This document shows, piece by piece, positions 54,201-64,000 of a stretch of 64,000 nucleotides of DNA; the first letter of the stretch is position 1, and each line of letters starts with the position of its first letter. Under the pieces are notes generated by a model. That model was not told the DNA's origin. It was given only the letters and a program-made list of their open reading frames with translations, and did not search any database. The DNA lies in the NCBI RefSeq assembly GCF_041146395.1, contig NC_091012.1, positions 12,266,193-12,330,192 on the forward strand, read 5' to 3'. The stretch is from Eulemur rufifrons. Lineage: Eukaryota; Chordata; Mammalia; Primates; Lemuridae. The position numbers were made by a program, and so were the translations under genes.

Positions 54201-57200
54201 AATTTTATTCTAGTGTGGTCTGAGAAAATGCATGGTATAATTTCTTTTTTTTTTAATTTTGGGGGACATTTTTTATGGCTTAGGACATGATCAATCTTAG
54301 AGAATGTCCTCTGAGCTGATGAGCCAAAAATATTTTTTGGTGTTTTGGGATAGAATGTTCTGTAACTGTCTAGTAGGCCCATATGTTCTGGAGTTTTATT
54401 TAAGTCCCTTGTCTTTTTGTTTATTTTCTGTTTGGAGGAGCTGTATAGTTCTGTCAGCAGGGTGTTGAAGTCCCTGGCATTATGGTTGTATTATCTATGA
54501 TTTTGTTTAGGTCAAGTAGTTTTAGCGGTATGAATCTGTGTGCTCCTGTATTTGGTGTATAATAAATATTTTAGATTGTTATACATTCTTGGAGAATTGT
54601 TCCATTTATCATTATATAATGGCCATCTTTCTCTTTCATTACTTTTGTTGATTTGAAGTCGAAGTTATCTGATATGAGAACTGTTACTCCAGCTTTCTTT
54701 GGGTTTCAATTAGCATACAATGTTGTCATTTGACCTTCAGTCTCGATGAGTCCTTGTGGGTTAAATGTGTTTCCTGAAGATAGCAGATACTTGCCTGTGT
54801 ATATTTATGTATTCAGTCAGCGTATGTCTCTTCACTAGGTAGTTAAAACCATTCACATTTATTGAAATATTTGATTAATGTGGTGGATTTCTGTTCATCC
54901 TGTTGAGTTGAATGTTGTCAGTTTGTTTTATCTCTTAAGCCACTGGACTTCTACCTTAGCTCTTGGGTGATTTCATGTTGTTAAGTGTTTATCATGCTGA
55001 TCTATGAATAAAGAAGTTCTGAGTACTCCCTGCAGGGAAGATCTTGTCTTGATGAATTTTCTCAGTGTTCGCATGTCTGAGAAAAACTTTATTTTCACCT
55101 TAAGTGAAACTCAATTTTGTAAAACACAAACATCTAGTCTGGGCATTATTCTGTTTGAGAAGACCCAATAGGGCCCCAATCCCTTTTGACTTATAGGTCA
55201 CAGTTGAGAGGTCTGCAGTTAGTCTAACAGGGTTTCCTTTGTACGTTACCTGCTCCTTTCACGTTATGGCTCTTAGGAGTATCTCTTTCATGTTTATTTT
55301 GGCTAGTCTGATGACAATGTGTTGTGATATTTTTGTCTCTTGATGAATCTCCCAAGGGTCCTGTGAGCTTCTTGAACCTGGATATGTAGAGTTGTAGCAG
55401 AGACATGAAACTTTTCCTTAATTTTACCCCCAAAATTATCCAACCCTTGTTTATTTTCTCCTTCACCCTCAGGAGTCCCTAAGAGTCTTATCTTAGGCCT
55501 CTTTACATGATCCAATGTATCTTGTAGGCTTTGCTCATTCCTCTTATTTCTCTGCTCTATCTCTGTGATTGACTTGTTTAATTGAAAGGTGTTATTTTCA
55601 AGCTCTGAGTTTCTTTCTTCTGCCTGATGTAACCTATTCTTAAGGCATTCCACTGTGATTTGTAGTTCGTTGAATGAATTTTTCCTTTCCAGAAACTGTT
55701 TGATTTTTCTTTAATTCAATATCTTTTGTAAATTTTTCATTCTGTTTTTGCATAGTTTTTGTGGTTTCTTTGTGTTGGGTTTCCATTTTATCTTGAATTT
55801 CATGGAGTTTCCTTTCTATCGATGTTTGAAATACTTCATAGGTCCTTTCAGTATTCTGTTTTTGGTTGGTATCCATTGCTAGGGAGCTGGTGTTCCCATT
55901 TGGGGGTGATGCTTCATTCTGATTCTTCATACATCCAGAGTCCATTTGCTGGTTCCCTCTCATCTGGAGCAGACTTTGCTTCTTTATTTTGGATTTTCTT
56001 TTGTTTAGATAATGATATACACAGTTTATTTTCTGAGTTAGTTGGTGCTTGTGAGTGAGAATCAACTACACCCTCTATGATTGAGTAAATGTGTAACAGG
56101 CATGTGAGTTAATCTCCCTGTCAGTAGATGGTGTTTGCAGGAAGGAAGAAGGTAAACTATTGTTTTGGGATCCTGTGACCAGCTCTAGTTCCTCAGGAGA
56201 AGCCCTCCGATGCCCCAGGCTGTGGGTGGGGGCCCTGAAACCTCCATGTAAGTCATTTATTTACTACCACAGAAGAGGCAGGTGGGGAATTAGGCTGGGT
56301 GAGGTTAGGTTGGATCATGCTGTTCTCCAGTTCCACAAATGCAGTTCACAGATATGTATAGGTTAAAGGTTCATTCCATGCCTCTGGGTCCAGAAGGGGC
56401 TGGAGTGAACACATTCAAATATATTGTCTTCTCTCTACCCTCAGGAAACTTTGCCAGGGGGACACTTCCCCTTGGGGAACACTGGCAGCTCAAGGAACTT
56501 TTGGATCAAGCTGAACTCTCTATTAAAGTGAGTGGTGTTGTGGGCAGATTCTATACGTCAGACGGAGGCACCAGATGTAGTTAGTTACCATAGGAACCAG
56601 TATTTATGCAAATTGATTCTCCCTGGTTCAGCAAAATCCAATATGGCAGTTCTTGAGGGTAGGTTTGGAGGGGGAACATTGATAGACCAGTGTTTTCCTT
56701 TTCTCCTCCACACCCTCCCAATAGACACAGCCTTTCATTCACTGCCTAGTTTTGAAACTGGGACCCTTCCCCAATGCTTCTCATCCTGTTGACTGTGCTA
56801 TTAGCAGGCAGATGCATCAAGTACCTGTCAATGGGAAGATCACAAGCTGAGGCCACAATGCTGGAGCTAGGTGAAAATGCACCCGTGGCACTGAGAGCTG
56901 GGCATCTCAGCACAGAGAATTCCAGCATCAGCTATGGTGGCGAGAACGGGCCATGGTCTTCCTGTAACACTCTCAGGAAGCTTGAGTGCCAGGCCAACCT
57001 CCTCCTCTGTGAGTTGCAGCACCAGATACACTTTCCAAGGCAGGCTTGGCTGGTAGTTTGCACCCCATTGCCAAAGGCATGCTCAGTCACTCAGTGCAGC
57101 TTTTGCTGGAAGTGTGCTACCCGTTACCCAAAGCAGGCTTAGTCACTCAGTGCAAGCTGCTTTGGCAGTTGCTATGGGGTGAGTGTGGTCACACAGCTAT

Positions 57201-57615
57201 GAGAACCTTAAGCCAAAATTACTTCCTGGGATGCCAGGAGTGTATCAGGTGCAGAAGATGGGGTGTCCAGGTGTAGTGATGCTGCCTCTCTTGTTGCTCA
57301 TAGCACATTCGCATGGCATGAGAGACATACATCGTATTGCAGGCCTGAGGCACCTGGGTGGGGGAGGTCAAAATCCTTTACTTTTTCCCTGAGCTCCAGA
57401 AGTTCTTTGATTTTGTTTGTGCCAGTTCCTATCTTCTATCCTCCTCTCTTCTCAGATGCTCATTACCTGCTCTTAGTGTCCTGGAATTCACTAATTTCAG
57501 ACCCTATGGTCCACTGCTGACCAGGAATCATCCTCCACTCCCATCTGTTGAATTTTCAACTGTTCTACCTGAAAGGTCCGACCAAGCCTTGGTTCTCATC
57601 AGCCATCTTGAAGTC
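51230..57615 (-). mobile_element. Old near full-length L1 (~6.4 kb), minus strand
   Basis: Sense order on the minus strand is a 5' end at about 57615, a CAAGATGGC box at 57602-57610, a leader to about 56070, ORF1 remnants (56065-55224), ORF2 remnants (about 54900-51570), a 3' UTR and a short A-tail near 51233-51243. ORF2 landmarks survive in pieces, for example 'SKIDHVLSHKKC' (54158-54382) and a palm-upstream segment (53538-53780). A decayed duplication seems to flank it: 'tcctacatattat' at 51213-51225 and 'tccttacatgattat' at 57616-57630. The many frameshifts show it is much older than the 8 kb element. It shows no comparable tandem units or purine tract in its leader. Confidence 0.85.
55224..56065 (-). 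pseudogene. L1 ORF1 remnant of the old minus-strand L1
   Basis: Two minus-strand open stretches (56065-55640 and 55653-55303) cover the N-terminus, the coiled coil ('ERNSELENNTFQLNKSITEI') and the start of the RRM ('PKIRLLGTPEGEGENKQGLD', 'QEAHRTLGRF'). A third stretch (55466-55224) is a shifted frame over the same region. The frame changes near 55650 and the C-terminal part is decayed. The same domains in the intact ORF1 at 13492-14490 confirm the identity. Confidence 0.8.
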
Positions 57616-57630
57616 TCCTTACATGATTAT

Positions 57631-60049
57631 TTCTCTCACACAAATATAATACACGTTCACCAATAAAGAGCTGCTGAAATTACAATTTTTATGACTACTC
57701 ACCTAGTCAAGATAAAAGAATTATAGACCACAAACCAAGAAAACAAGTAGGTTTGAAACACACTAGACATAATTTTTACTCATACCGGCAAGCAAACACA
57801 TACAGAATTATTTTAGCAATGGCTAAATTGCTAATTCCAATTTAAATAGTAACTGATACTGTGGTAAAGGGAGCAGAGTTGAATATTGTCACACAGAATT
57901 ACAATACATAGGTAAAAACAAAGATAAAATTAACTGAACTTATCACAAGATTTCAGGGAATGCAGAGGATTCACAAAACCTGTTCCACAGCAACAAAATA
58001 CATAAGTCTCCAGGAATCAATGCTTAAGAAATGGAGATATTTGCAGTATCTGAAAAACATTAAAAATAATCATCGGAAACATCCCCTACAAACAAAAAGA
58101 AAACACAGACAACAAAATCTGCAAAATGATGCCTGAAGAAACTGAGATATTAACAGACATAAAAACTATAACAAGAACCCACACAAATTGTGGATCTGAA
58201 AAATACAATAACTGAGTTGAAAAATTCTCTAGAGAATCACAGAAGCACACTTAAAGAAGCAGAAGAATCAGAAAGTTGAAGACATTTCATTTATAAATAT
58301 TGAGTCATGGAAGCAAAATTTTAAAAGGGAGACAACTGAAGGTGGAGTATGGGACCCTTGGACACAATCAGGTAGACCAATGTATCTAAGAAAAATTCCT
58401 AGAAGAAGAATATAGTGGGAAAATGGCAGAAAGATTATTTGGAGAATAAGGCAGCTGAGAATTTTCCAAATTCCAGAGTGATAATAAAAAATACTACCAA
58501 CTAAGAAGGCTTCCTCTGGGAAATATTTTTTCAAAAACAAGAGAAAAATTAAAGATTTTCCAAGTTAAGCAAAAGTCAATGATGTTCATCACCAAGGGAA
58601 TAGGCCAGAAGAAAGGCAAAGGGAGTCCACTGTGATGAAAAATCAAATGATGTTGGGTAGCATTATAAACACTTAAAAACATAAAGCTGTGTGTTAAAGA
58701 TAAATCTATAAACAGATATAGAATTCTATATGATCATGATGGTTCATAAACCCTCATAATAATTCTATAGAATTAAAAAAAAACTGAAGGCATAAATGTG
58801 CAAATATCTGTTCTCATATATACGATATAAAAGGTATAATTTGTGACGTTAATAAGAACATGTGGCACTTTAAGACATATAGGTTTTTTATTCACTTGAA
58901 GTGAAGCTGTTATGAGATTAAGATATATTGTTATAACATAGAGATTATTTAGGTAGTCTCCATTTCCTAATGTGGTCACAAACAGAATGCCTGTAGAAGG
59001 TATGCAAAAGCAAATGGGAAAGCAATCAAAGCATATTACTTCCAAATCAAGGAAACAAAAATAAAGAGAATAAGACAGGCAGTGAGGAACCATGTATCTA
59101 CAGGGCACATGGGGAAGAATTAACAAATTTCAATGGTGACTTCATATCCTTTAGAAATTACTTTAAATATAAGTGGTTTAAATTCTCTAATGAAAAATAA
59201 GATGACTTTATCAATTAAAAACAAACAGTGCCCTACAATATGCCACCTACAAAAGCCTTCCTTTAGCTCTGAAAAGTCAAATTGGTTGAAAGTAATTGTA
59301 AAAATAAATGTATGTAAATAATTAGAGGAGGATATTTTGGCCATAATTAAAGGAAATACTCTCTAAGTCAAAAACCATCAGAAGAGACAAAGACTGCTTA
59401 TAATATAATGAAAAAATGGGTCATTTAGCAGAAATCTATAGCACAGAATACACATAGAACATATATATGCAATGCATATATTTTATCATAGATATTTTTA
59501 AATATATATTGTATACATCATGGCTTTTAAATATATTAAGCAAATATGAACAAAAGTGTGGACAGAAGTGTTGCAAGAAACACCTAGCAACACACTAATT
59601 ATAGGAGACTTGGAGACCTCACTTTCAATGATGAATACAAAAATTTGATAGAAGATCAATAAGAAACAGATAATGGGAAAAACATTATAGACCAGTTAGA
59701 TGTGAAAGATATTTACAGAGCTCTTCAGTCAAAGATAGCAGAATACACAATAGTTTCAATCAGACATGGCAAATGCTGTTAGGACACTTAAGTCTTATCA
59801 ACTTGAAGAAGGCTAAAAACATACAACATATATTTTTTGGCAAAAATGAAGTGGACCTAGAAATGAAAAGTAAAAGATAAACTGGCTAATACAAAAATAT
59901 GTCAAAATTAAACACACTCTTAAATGTATTCATGCTCAATGGTCAGATAATTTAAAATTGTTAAGATGTCAATAGTATCCACAGTAATATACAAATTCAA
60001 TGCAATATCAATAAGTTCCAATCATATTTGATCTGGAGATATATAAAGG
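57631..60049 (+). mobile_element. Old L1 (L1M), leader to start of ORF2
   Basis: A-rich sense text resembling an L1M leader and ORF1 region ('ggaaacatcccctacaaaca', 'gaattttccaaattccagag'). Near 59600 comes an endonuclease-like stretch that decodes roughly as 'NTIIVGDLETSLS', the usual 'GDFNTPLS' position. Identification of the first half is weak. Confidence 0.5.
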
Positions 60050-60355
60050 AGTTGGAACCCATTCTACTAAGTGAAGTATCCCAAGAATGGAAAAATAAGC
60101 ACCACATGTACTCACCAGCAAATTGGTTTCCCTGATCATCACCTAAGTGCACATTTGGGAATAACACCAATTGGGTGTCGGGCAGATGAGGGGGTGGCAG
60201 GAGGAGATGGGTGTATACCTAAATAATGAGTGTGATGCACACTGTCTGGGTAATGGACATGGTTGAAGCTCTGACGGGGGGGTAGGGAGGGATGGGCAAT
60301 ATACATAACCTAAATTTTGTACCCCCAAAATAAGCTGAAATAAAAAAAATAAATA
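60050..60355 (+). mobile_element. 5'-truncated young-type L1 3' end
   Basis: Starts 'gttggaacccattctactaa', includes 'agaatggaaaaataagcacc' and the 3' UTR G-rich stretch, and ends 'gtacccccaaaataagctga' plus an A-rich tail. It is inserted in old L1 sequence. No clear duplication was found. Confidence 0.85.
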
Positions 60356-60474
60356 AAATAAATTCTAAAATGTATTGGAACAATAAATAGTCAGACTGTT
60401 TTAGAAAATAAAAACAAGGAGACATTGCACTTCTTGATTTGAAAACAAATCTTCAGGAATAAAAACAACATGCT

Positions 60475-60568
60475 ATATCACCATTGTTTCCTATAGCTGA
60501 GTAGCACTCCATGGTATACATATACCACATTTTATTAATCCACTCATGTATTGATGGGCAATTGAGTT
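60475..60568 (-). mobile_element. Inverted 5' segment of a second twin-primed L1
   Basis: About 94 bases in reverse orientation ('gctgagtagcactccatggt', 'ccactcatgtattgatgggc') correspond to ORF2 just upstream of the sense segment that starts at 60569. Confidence 0.8.
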
Positions 60569-60866
60569 GGAACCCATTCTCCTAAGTGAAGTATCCCAAG
60601 AATGGAAAAATAAGCACCACATGTACTCACTGTCAAATTGGTTTCACTGATCATCACCTAAGAGCACATTCAGAAATAACATTGATCGGGTGTCGGGCAG
60701 ATGTGGGGGGGGAGGGGATGGGTGTATACATACATAATGAGTGCAATGCGCACTGTCTGGGGAATGGGCACGCTTGAAGCTCTGACTCAGGGGGTCTCGG
60801 GGGGTATGGGCAATATACATAACCTAAACTTTTGTAACCCCATAATAAGCTGAAATAAAAAAAAGA
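60569..60866 (+). mobile_element. Sense 3' end of the second twin-primed L1
   Basis: Begins 'gttggaacccattctcctaa' about 30 L1 bases downstream of the end of the inverted piece. It runs through the 3' UTR to 'cttttgtaaccccataataa', 'gctgaaat' and an A-rich tail. Confidence 0.85.
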
Positions 60867-60879
60867 GAAATATATGTAT

Positions 60880-61335
60880 AAAACTCTTAGAAGAAAATAA
60901 AGGGGAAAGATCATGATATTGGTCCTGGCACTGTTTTAGTAGATGTCATATCAAATGCATAAGCAACAAAAATGAAGAAAAGAAAAATGGGATTGCATCA
61001 AACTTCGAAATTTCTGCACCAAGAAAAGACTAAGTGGAGTAAAAATGCCTCCTACAAAATGGGTAAAAATAGATGCAAATCACATATTTGATAGGGGTTA
61101 ACATCATGAAGATATAAACAATGACTAAAATTCAACAACAAAAAGTGTATAGCTTGATTGAAAAATGGACAATGGATTGATCTGGCATTTCTGCAAAGAA
61201 GAAATACAAATGGACAAACAAAATTTGAAAGGATTCTGAAAATTGTTAATCTTTACAGAAATGCAAAGCAAAATCACAATGAGATATCAACTCACATCCA
61301 TTACATTGAGAACTTTTAAATAAATAAATATATAT
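60880..61335 (+). mobile_element. Old L1 (L1M) ORF2 3' part
   Basis: 'aaaactcttagaagaaaata', 'aatgggattgcatcaaactt', 'ttctgcaccaagaaaagact' and 'atgagatatcaactcacatc' are decayed ORF2 text in sense. It probably continues the element at 57631-60049. Confidence 0.65.
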
Positions 61336-61352
61336 ACAAATACATACATACA
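61320..61352 (+). repeat. TA/TACA-rich microsatellite
   Basis: A (TAAA), (TA) then (TACA)n run, directly readable. Confidence 0.8.
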
Positions 61353-61479
61353 TACATATGGTGAGAATGTAGAGAAATTGAAATTCTGTCATGTTATTCT
61401 GAACCTTTGATTCTAAAATTATAAAAAATTGAAACAGAACAGATCAGAAATTAAAAATATATAAGGAGACTAAACTCAG

Positions 61480-63357
61480 CAATATGGTGGGAGGTGAAGG
61501 ATCCGCTTATATTTTTCCAAACAACAACAAAACCTTGGTGGCCATCCATGGAAAATTACACTTATCTGAATTTGGGGACTTAAATAGAAGGTCATTAAAC
61601 CCTAGTGGAACCATAGATCCTGGAGGGACATTTTGAATATTCAGGCTCTCATTCAGGTGCCAAAATTAAGGACCCATTGTCATGACTACAGACTACATCA
61701 TGGGTCAACCAACCTGGATACACAGAGTCTCTAACTGTTCCCTGTGACAAAGTTGCAGTGGTGCTGCTCATCCAGGGACTTTGGGAGAAACACACCTATC
61801 TGTAGCCATGGAGGCAGACCTGAATAATTTGGTCTTACTGTCATCTGAAAAGCAGACCTGTGACTCTGCTACAGCTGTCTCAACTACAGTCCATGGCCAG
61901 TTCTTTCAGTGCATAGATCCACACAGAGACCTGAAGGGAAACTTCCAAGGTACTCATTGGGAGCCACACCCACGCACACAGCTGGTATCAGCCCCACCAT
62001 ACGCAGACTCAACTGCACAAACATACCCTAGTATGTGTCATAGAGATCAAAGTCCTGAAGACAACCAGCTTACCCAGAAACAAGAGAGGATTGAAAACTA
62101 CCCAAGCTCTTCAGAACTGGCCCACCAAATGCAGACTCCACTGCAGAGCAAGGGGCAGCCTTGTGACCTAGATACAGCAACTCTTCATTGAAAACCCAGT
62201 GGACATACCTTTAGCCCAAGTACCCAAAAAGAAACATCTTTACCTCCCAAAACAAGCTTAAAACTAGAAAAGGTATTTAATTCTTCACATACACAGATAC
62301 CAATATAAGGATAATGTGCAACCACTCTTAATGCTTCTATTTTATGATATTACTACAAGACCTAAGTAGAAAAACTAGGCAAGAACATGAGAAGAATCCA
62401 CTCATATTAGACAAGAGAAAGTAAAAATAACAGTGTTTGCAGATGGCATTATCTTTTATATCAAAAACCATAAAGAAGACAGGAAAAAAACCCTTATAAA
62501 GTAATAAAACCACTCAGTTAAGTCACAGGATATAAAATTTACATTCAAACATCAGTTGTTTTTCTACACACTAATAAAATATCCAATAAAAAAGGAAAAC
62601 ACTCTCAGTTACAATAACATCAAGAGAATAGATTGCTAAGAAATAAATTTAACCAAATAGTAAAAAAAAAAAACAACATTTACACTGAGTACTATAAGAT
62701 GTTAATAAAAGAAGTTGAAGATGACATGAGTAAATAGAAAGATATTATCCAAAACAATGTATAGATTCAATGCACTCCCTATCAAAATTCCAGGGGCATT
62801 ACTCACAGTATTAACAAACAAATCCTAACATTTGGATGATATCTCATGTAACTTTGATGAGCCAGAACAATATTGAGAAAGAAGAAAAAAGGTTCTGGCA
62901 TCACACTTTCTGGTTTCAAACTATATTTCAAGGTGATAGTAATAAAAACAAAATATGCACATAAAACCAACACAAAAAACAATGGAACAGAATGGAGAGC
63001 TCAGAAATAAACTGAAGTATATAAAGTCAACCAACCTTTACCTAAGGCACTAGCAATGCACAATGCATAAATTATGGTCTCTTAAATGCTTGTTGCTGGA
63101 AAACTGGATACCCGCAAACAAATGAATAAAAATAGGCTATTTTTCTTACATGATATTCAAAAAATAACACCAGATGTAATAAAGATTTAAATGGAAGGCA
63201 TAAAATCCTTTTATGAAGGTAACATGAAGAGTAACTCAGCATCACCAAAATATCATGCAAACACAAATCAAAATTATCATAAGGTATCACCTCACAACTG
63301 TTAAAATGGCTAATGTCCAAAAAAAGAGACATAACAAGTGTGGGTAAAGTGTGCAGA
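61480..63357 (+). mobile_element. Old L1 (L1M), 5' leader and ORF2 parts, internally deleted
   Basis: The leader starts near 'cagcaatatggtgggaggtg' and includes 'tacctcccaaaacaagctta', parallel to the leader at about 24880. The open frame at 61781-62191 lies in this leader and has no domain. At 62330 the text jumps to the ORF2 RT region: 'gacctaagtagaaaaactag', 'acagtgtttgcagatggcat' (the FADD region, decayed), then 'tagattcaatgcactcccta'. ORF1 and the endonuclease are missing. Confidence 0.65.
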
Positions 63358-63371
63358 AAAGCAATCCCTGT
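63358..63371. repeat. Target-site duplication of the 376-bp insert, left copy
   Basis: 'aaagcaatccctgt' is present here and at 63748-63761. Confidence 0.85.
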
Positions 63372-63747
63372 GGACAGATAGATCCTCACTGAGTCTTGAC
63401 TGGTCTCTCGAATAAAAGGAATTATAATTTGGGGGCGGGGGGGGCAAACATCGCCCTTTCTTGCCTTGCGTTAGACTGGAAGCAGGGACAGCCAGTCTGC
63501 GCAGAGCACATACTGAATGAAGCAAACATATCAAGAAGTTGCCTGGCTGCCTGATGGCTTTCCGGTTCCTACTTCCAGTCCCCTCCCGAGACTCAGTGGT
63601 ATTCCTGACCTTAGATCTCATGATATGTCCCTGAATCTTTTAAAAAATTCTTCTCTTTGGCTTAAACTATTCCCAGATGATTTCAGTACATGTAATTAGA
63701 AAATCCTAACTAATGCAGTATTAAACTCATTTCTTCATGAAAAAAAG
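63372..63747 (+). mobile_element. 376-bp retroposed insert of unknown family
   Basis: The insert splits an L1M ORF2 and is framed by a perfect 14-bp direct repeat. It ends in an A-rich run next to the right repeat. A 14-bp duplication plus A-tail indicates L1-mediated insertion rather than retroviral integration. The body is GC-richer than its surroundings, has a G run near 63431-63444, and ends 'aaaatcctaactaatgcagt', which sounds LTR-like. I cannot assign it to a family. Confidence 0.6.
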
Positions 63748-63761
63748 AAAGCAATCCCTGT

Positions 63762-64000
63762 ACAGTTATTGATTGTAAACCAGTAATAACATCAGAGATT
63801 TGTTTAAAAATGTAAATAGTAGAACTGCCTTTTCATTCATCAATTCTAATTATGAGTATAACCAAAGGTGTAAAATGAGTATCTCAAGAAAATTCTTCAC
63901 TCCCATGTATACTGCAGCAATACTTACAATGTATACAATAAATATATACAGTTATGCAATTCTTATTTGCGGAAAAATTTACCAGTTAAACACACACACA
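63762..64000 (+). mobile_element. Old L1 (L1M) ORF2 3' part, continues past the window
   Basis: After the insert the ORF2 text resumes: 'tcttcactcccatgtatact' and 'gcagcaatacttacaatgta' match the usual ORF2 C-terminal coding region. The window ends in a short CA repeat. Confidence 0.6.

Noticed and set aside
56160..57666. Several overlapping plus-strand frames up to 122 codons
   Set aside because: They are antisense frames over the GC-moderate leader of the old L1 and have no domain.
61781..62191. 136-codon plus-strand frame
   Set aside because: It lies in a stretch that parallels the old L1 leader at about 24.3-24.9 kb, so it is repeat sequence rather than a gene.

Overview
This window reads as gene-poor, repeat-saturated nuclear DNA of a primate, most likely a strepsirrhine (lemur or loris group). 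The four dimeric Alu copies (about 27562, 29781, 35129 and 50486) all carry an extra A/T-rich block in the left half of the element, close to the monomer junction, that I associate with strepsirrhine Alus. The LINE-1 3' ends share one lineage-type tail, ending in a 'cttttgtaccc...gctgaaat' stretch. The species assignment is inference from repeats, not from a gene.

Layout. Bases 1-8900 hold old scattered repeats: a mariner transposase fragment, MaLR-type LTR pieces, L1 scraps and an Alu-like monomer. Bases 8934-16932 are a nearly complete, recent ~8 kb LINE-1 on the minus strand. It is bounded by a 14-bp target-site duplication and has an intact ORF1, an ORF2 broken by one stop codon and one frameshift, and a 2.4 kb GC-rich 5' UTR containing 193-bp tandem units. 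A second A-rich tail suggests a 3' transduction. Bases 17-24 kb hold MIR, L2, two LTRs and unique sequence. About 24.2-30.8 kb is an old plus-strand L1 interrupted by a MaLR LTR and two Alus. Bases 31.5-36 kb carry young truncated L1s (one with the 5' inversion typical of twin priming), a MIR and an Alu. Bases 36-41.7 kb are largely unassigned. A truncated L1 lies at 41.76-43.1 kb and an unrecognised possible retrocopy near 43.5 kb.

The only recognisable host gene is the terminal exon of a ZNF91-like C2H2 zinc-finger gene on the minus strand (48340 down to about 46.5 kb). It has about 15 fingers, a good splice acceptor, and two 1-bp frameshifts plus degenerate fingers, so it is probably a pseudogene or contains assembly indels. 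I did not find its KRAB exons here. From 49.5 kb to the end the DNA is nested L1: an old plus-strand L1 split by an Alu, an old near-full-length minus-strand L1 (about 51.2-57.6 kb), then two more old plus-strand L1s cut by younger L1 3' ends, one of them inverted, and by a 376-bp retroposed unit.

There is no operon or pathway to reconstruct. The relationships are mostly insertion order and L1-driven mobilisation, since the Alus, the truncated L1s and the 376-bp unit all depend on L1 enzymes. The most distinctive material is the architecture of the 8 kb L1: modular 5' UTR, divergent 3' end and candidate transduction. The zinc-finger array comes next.
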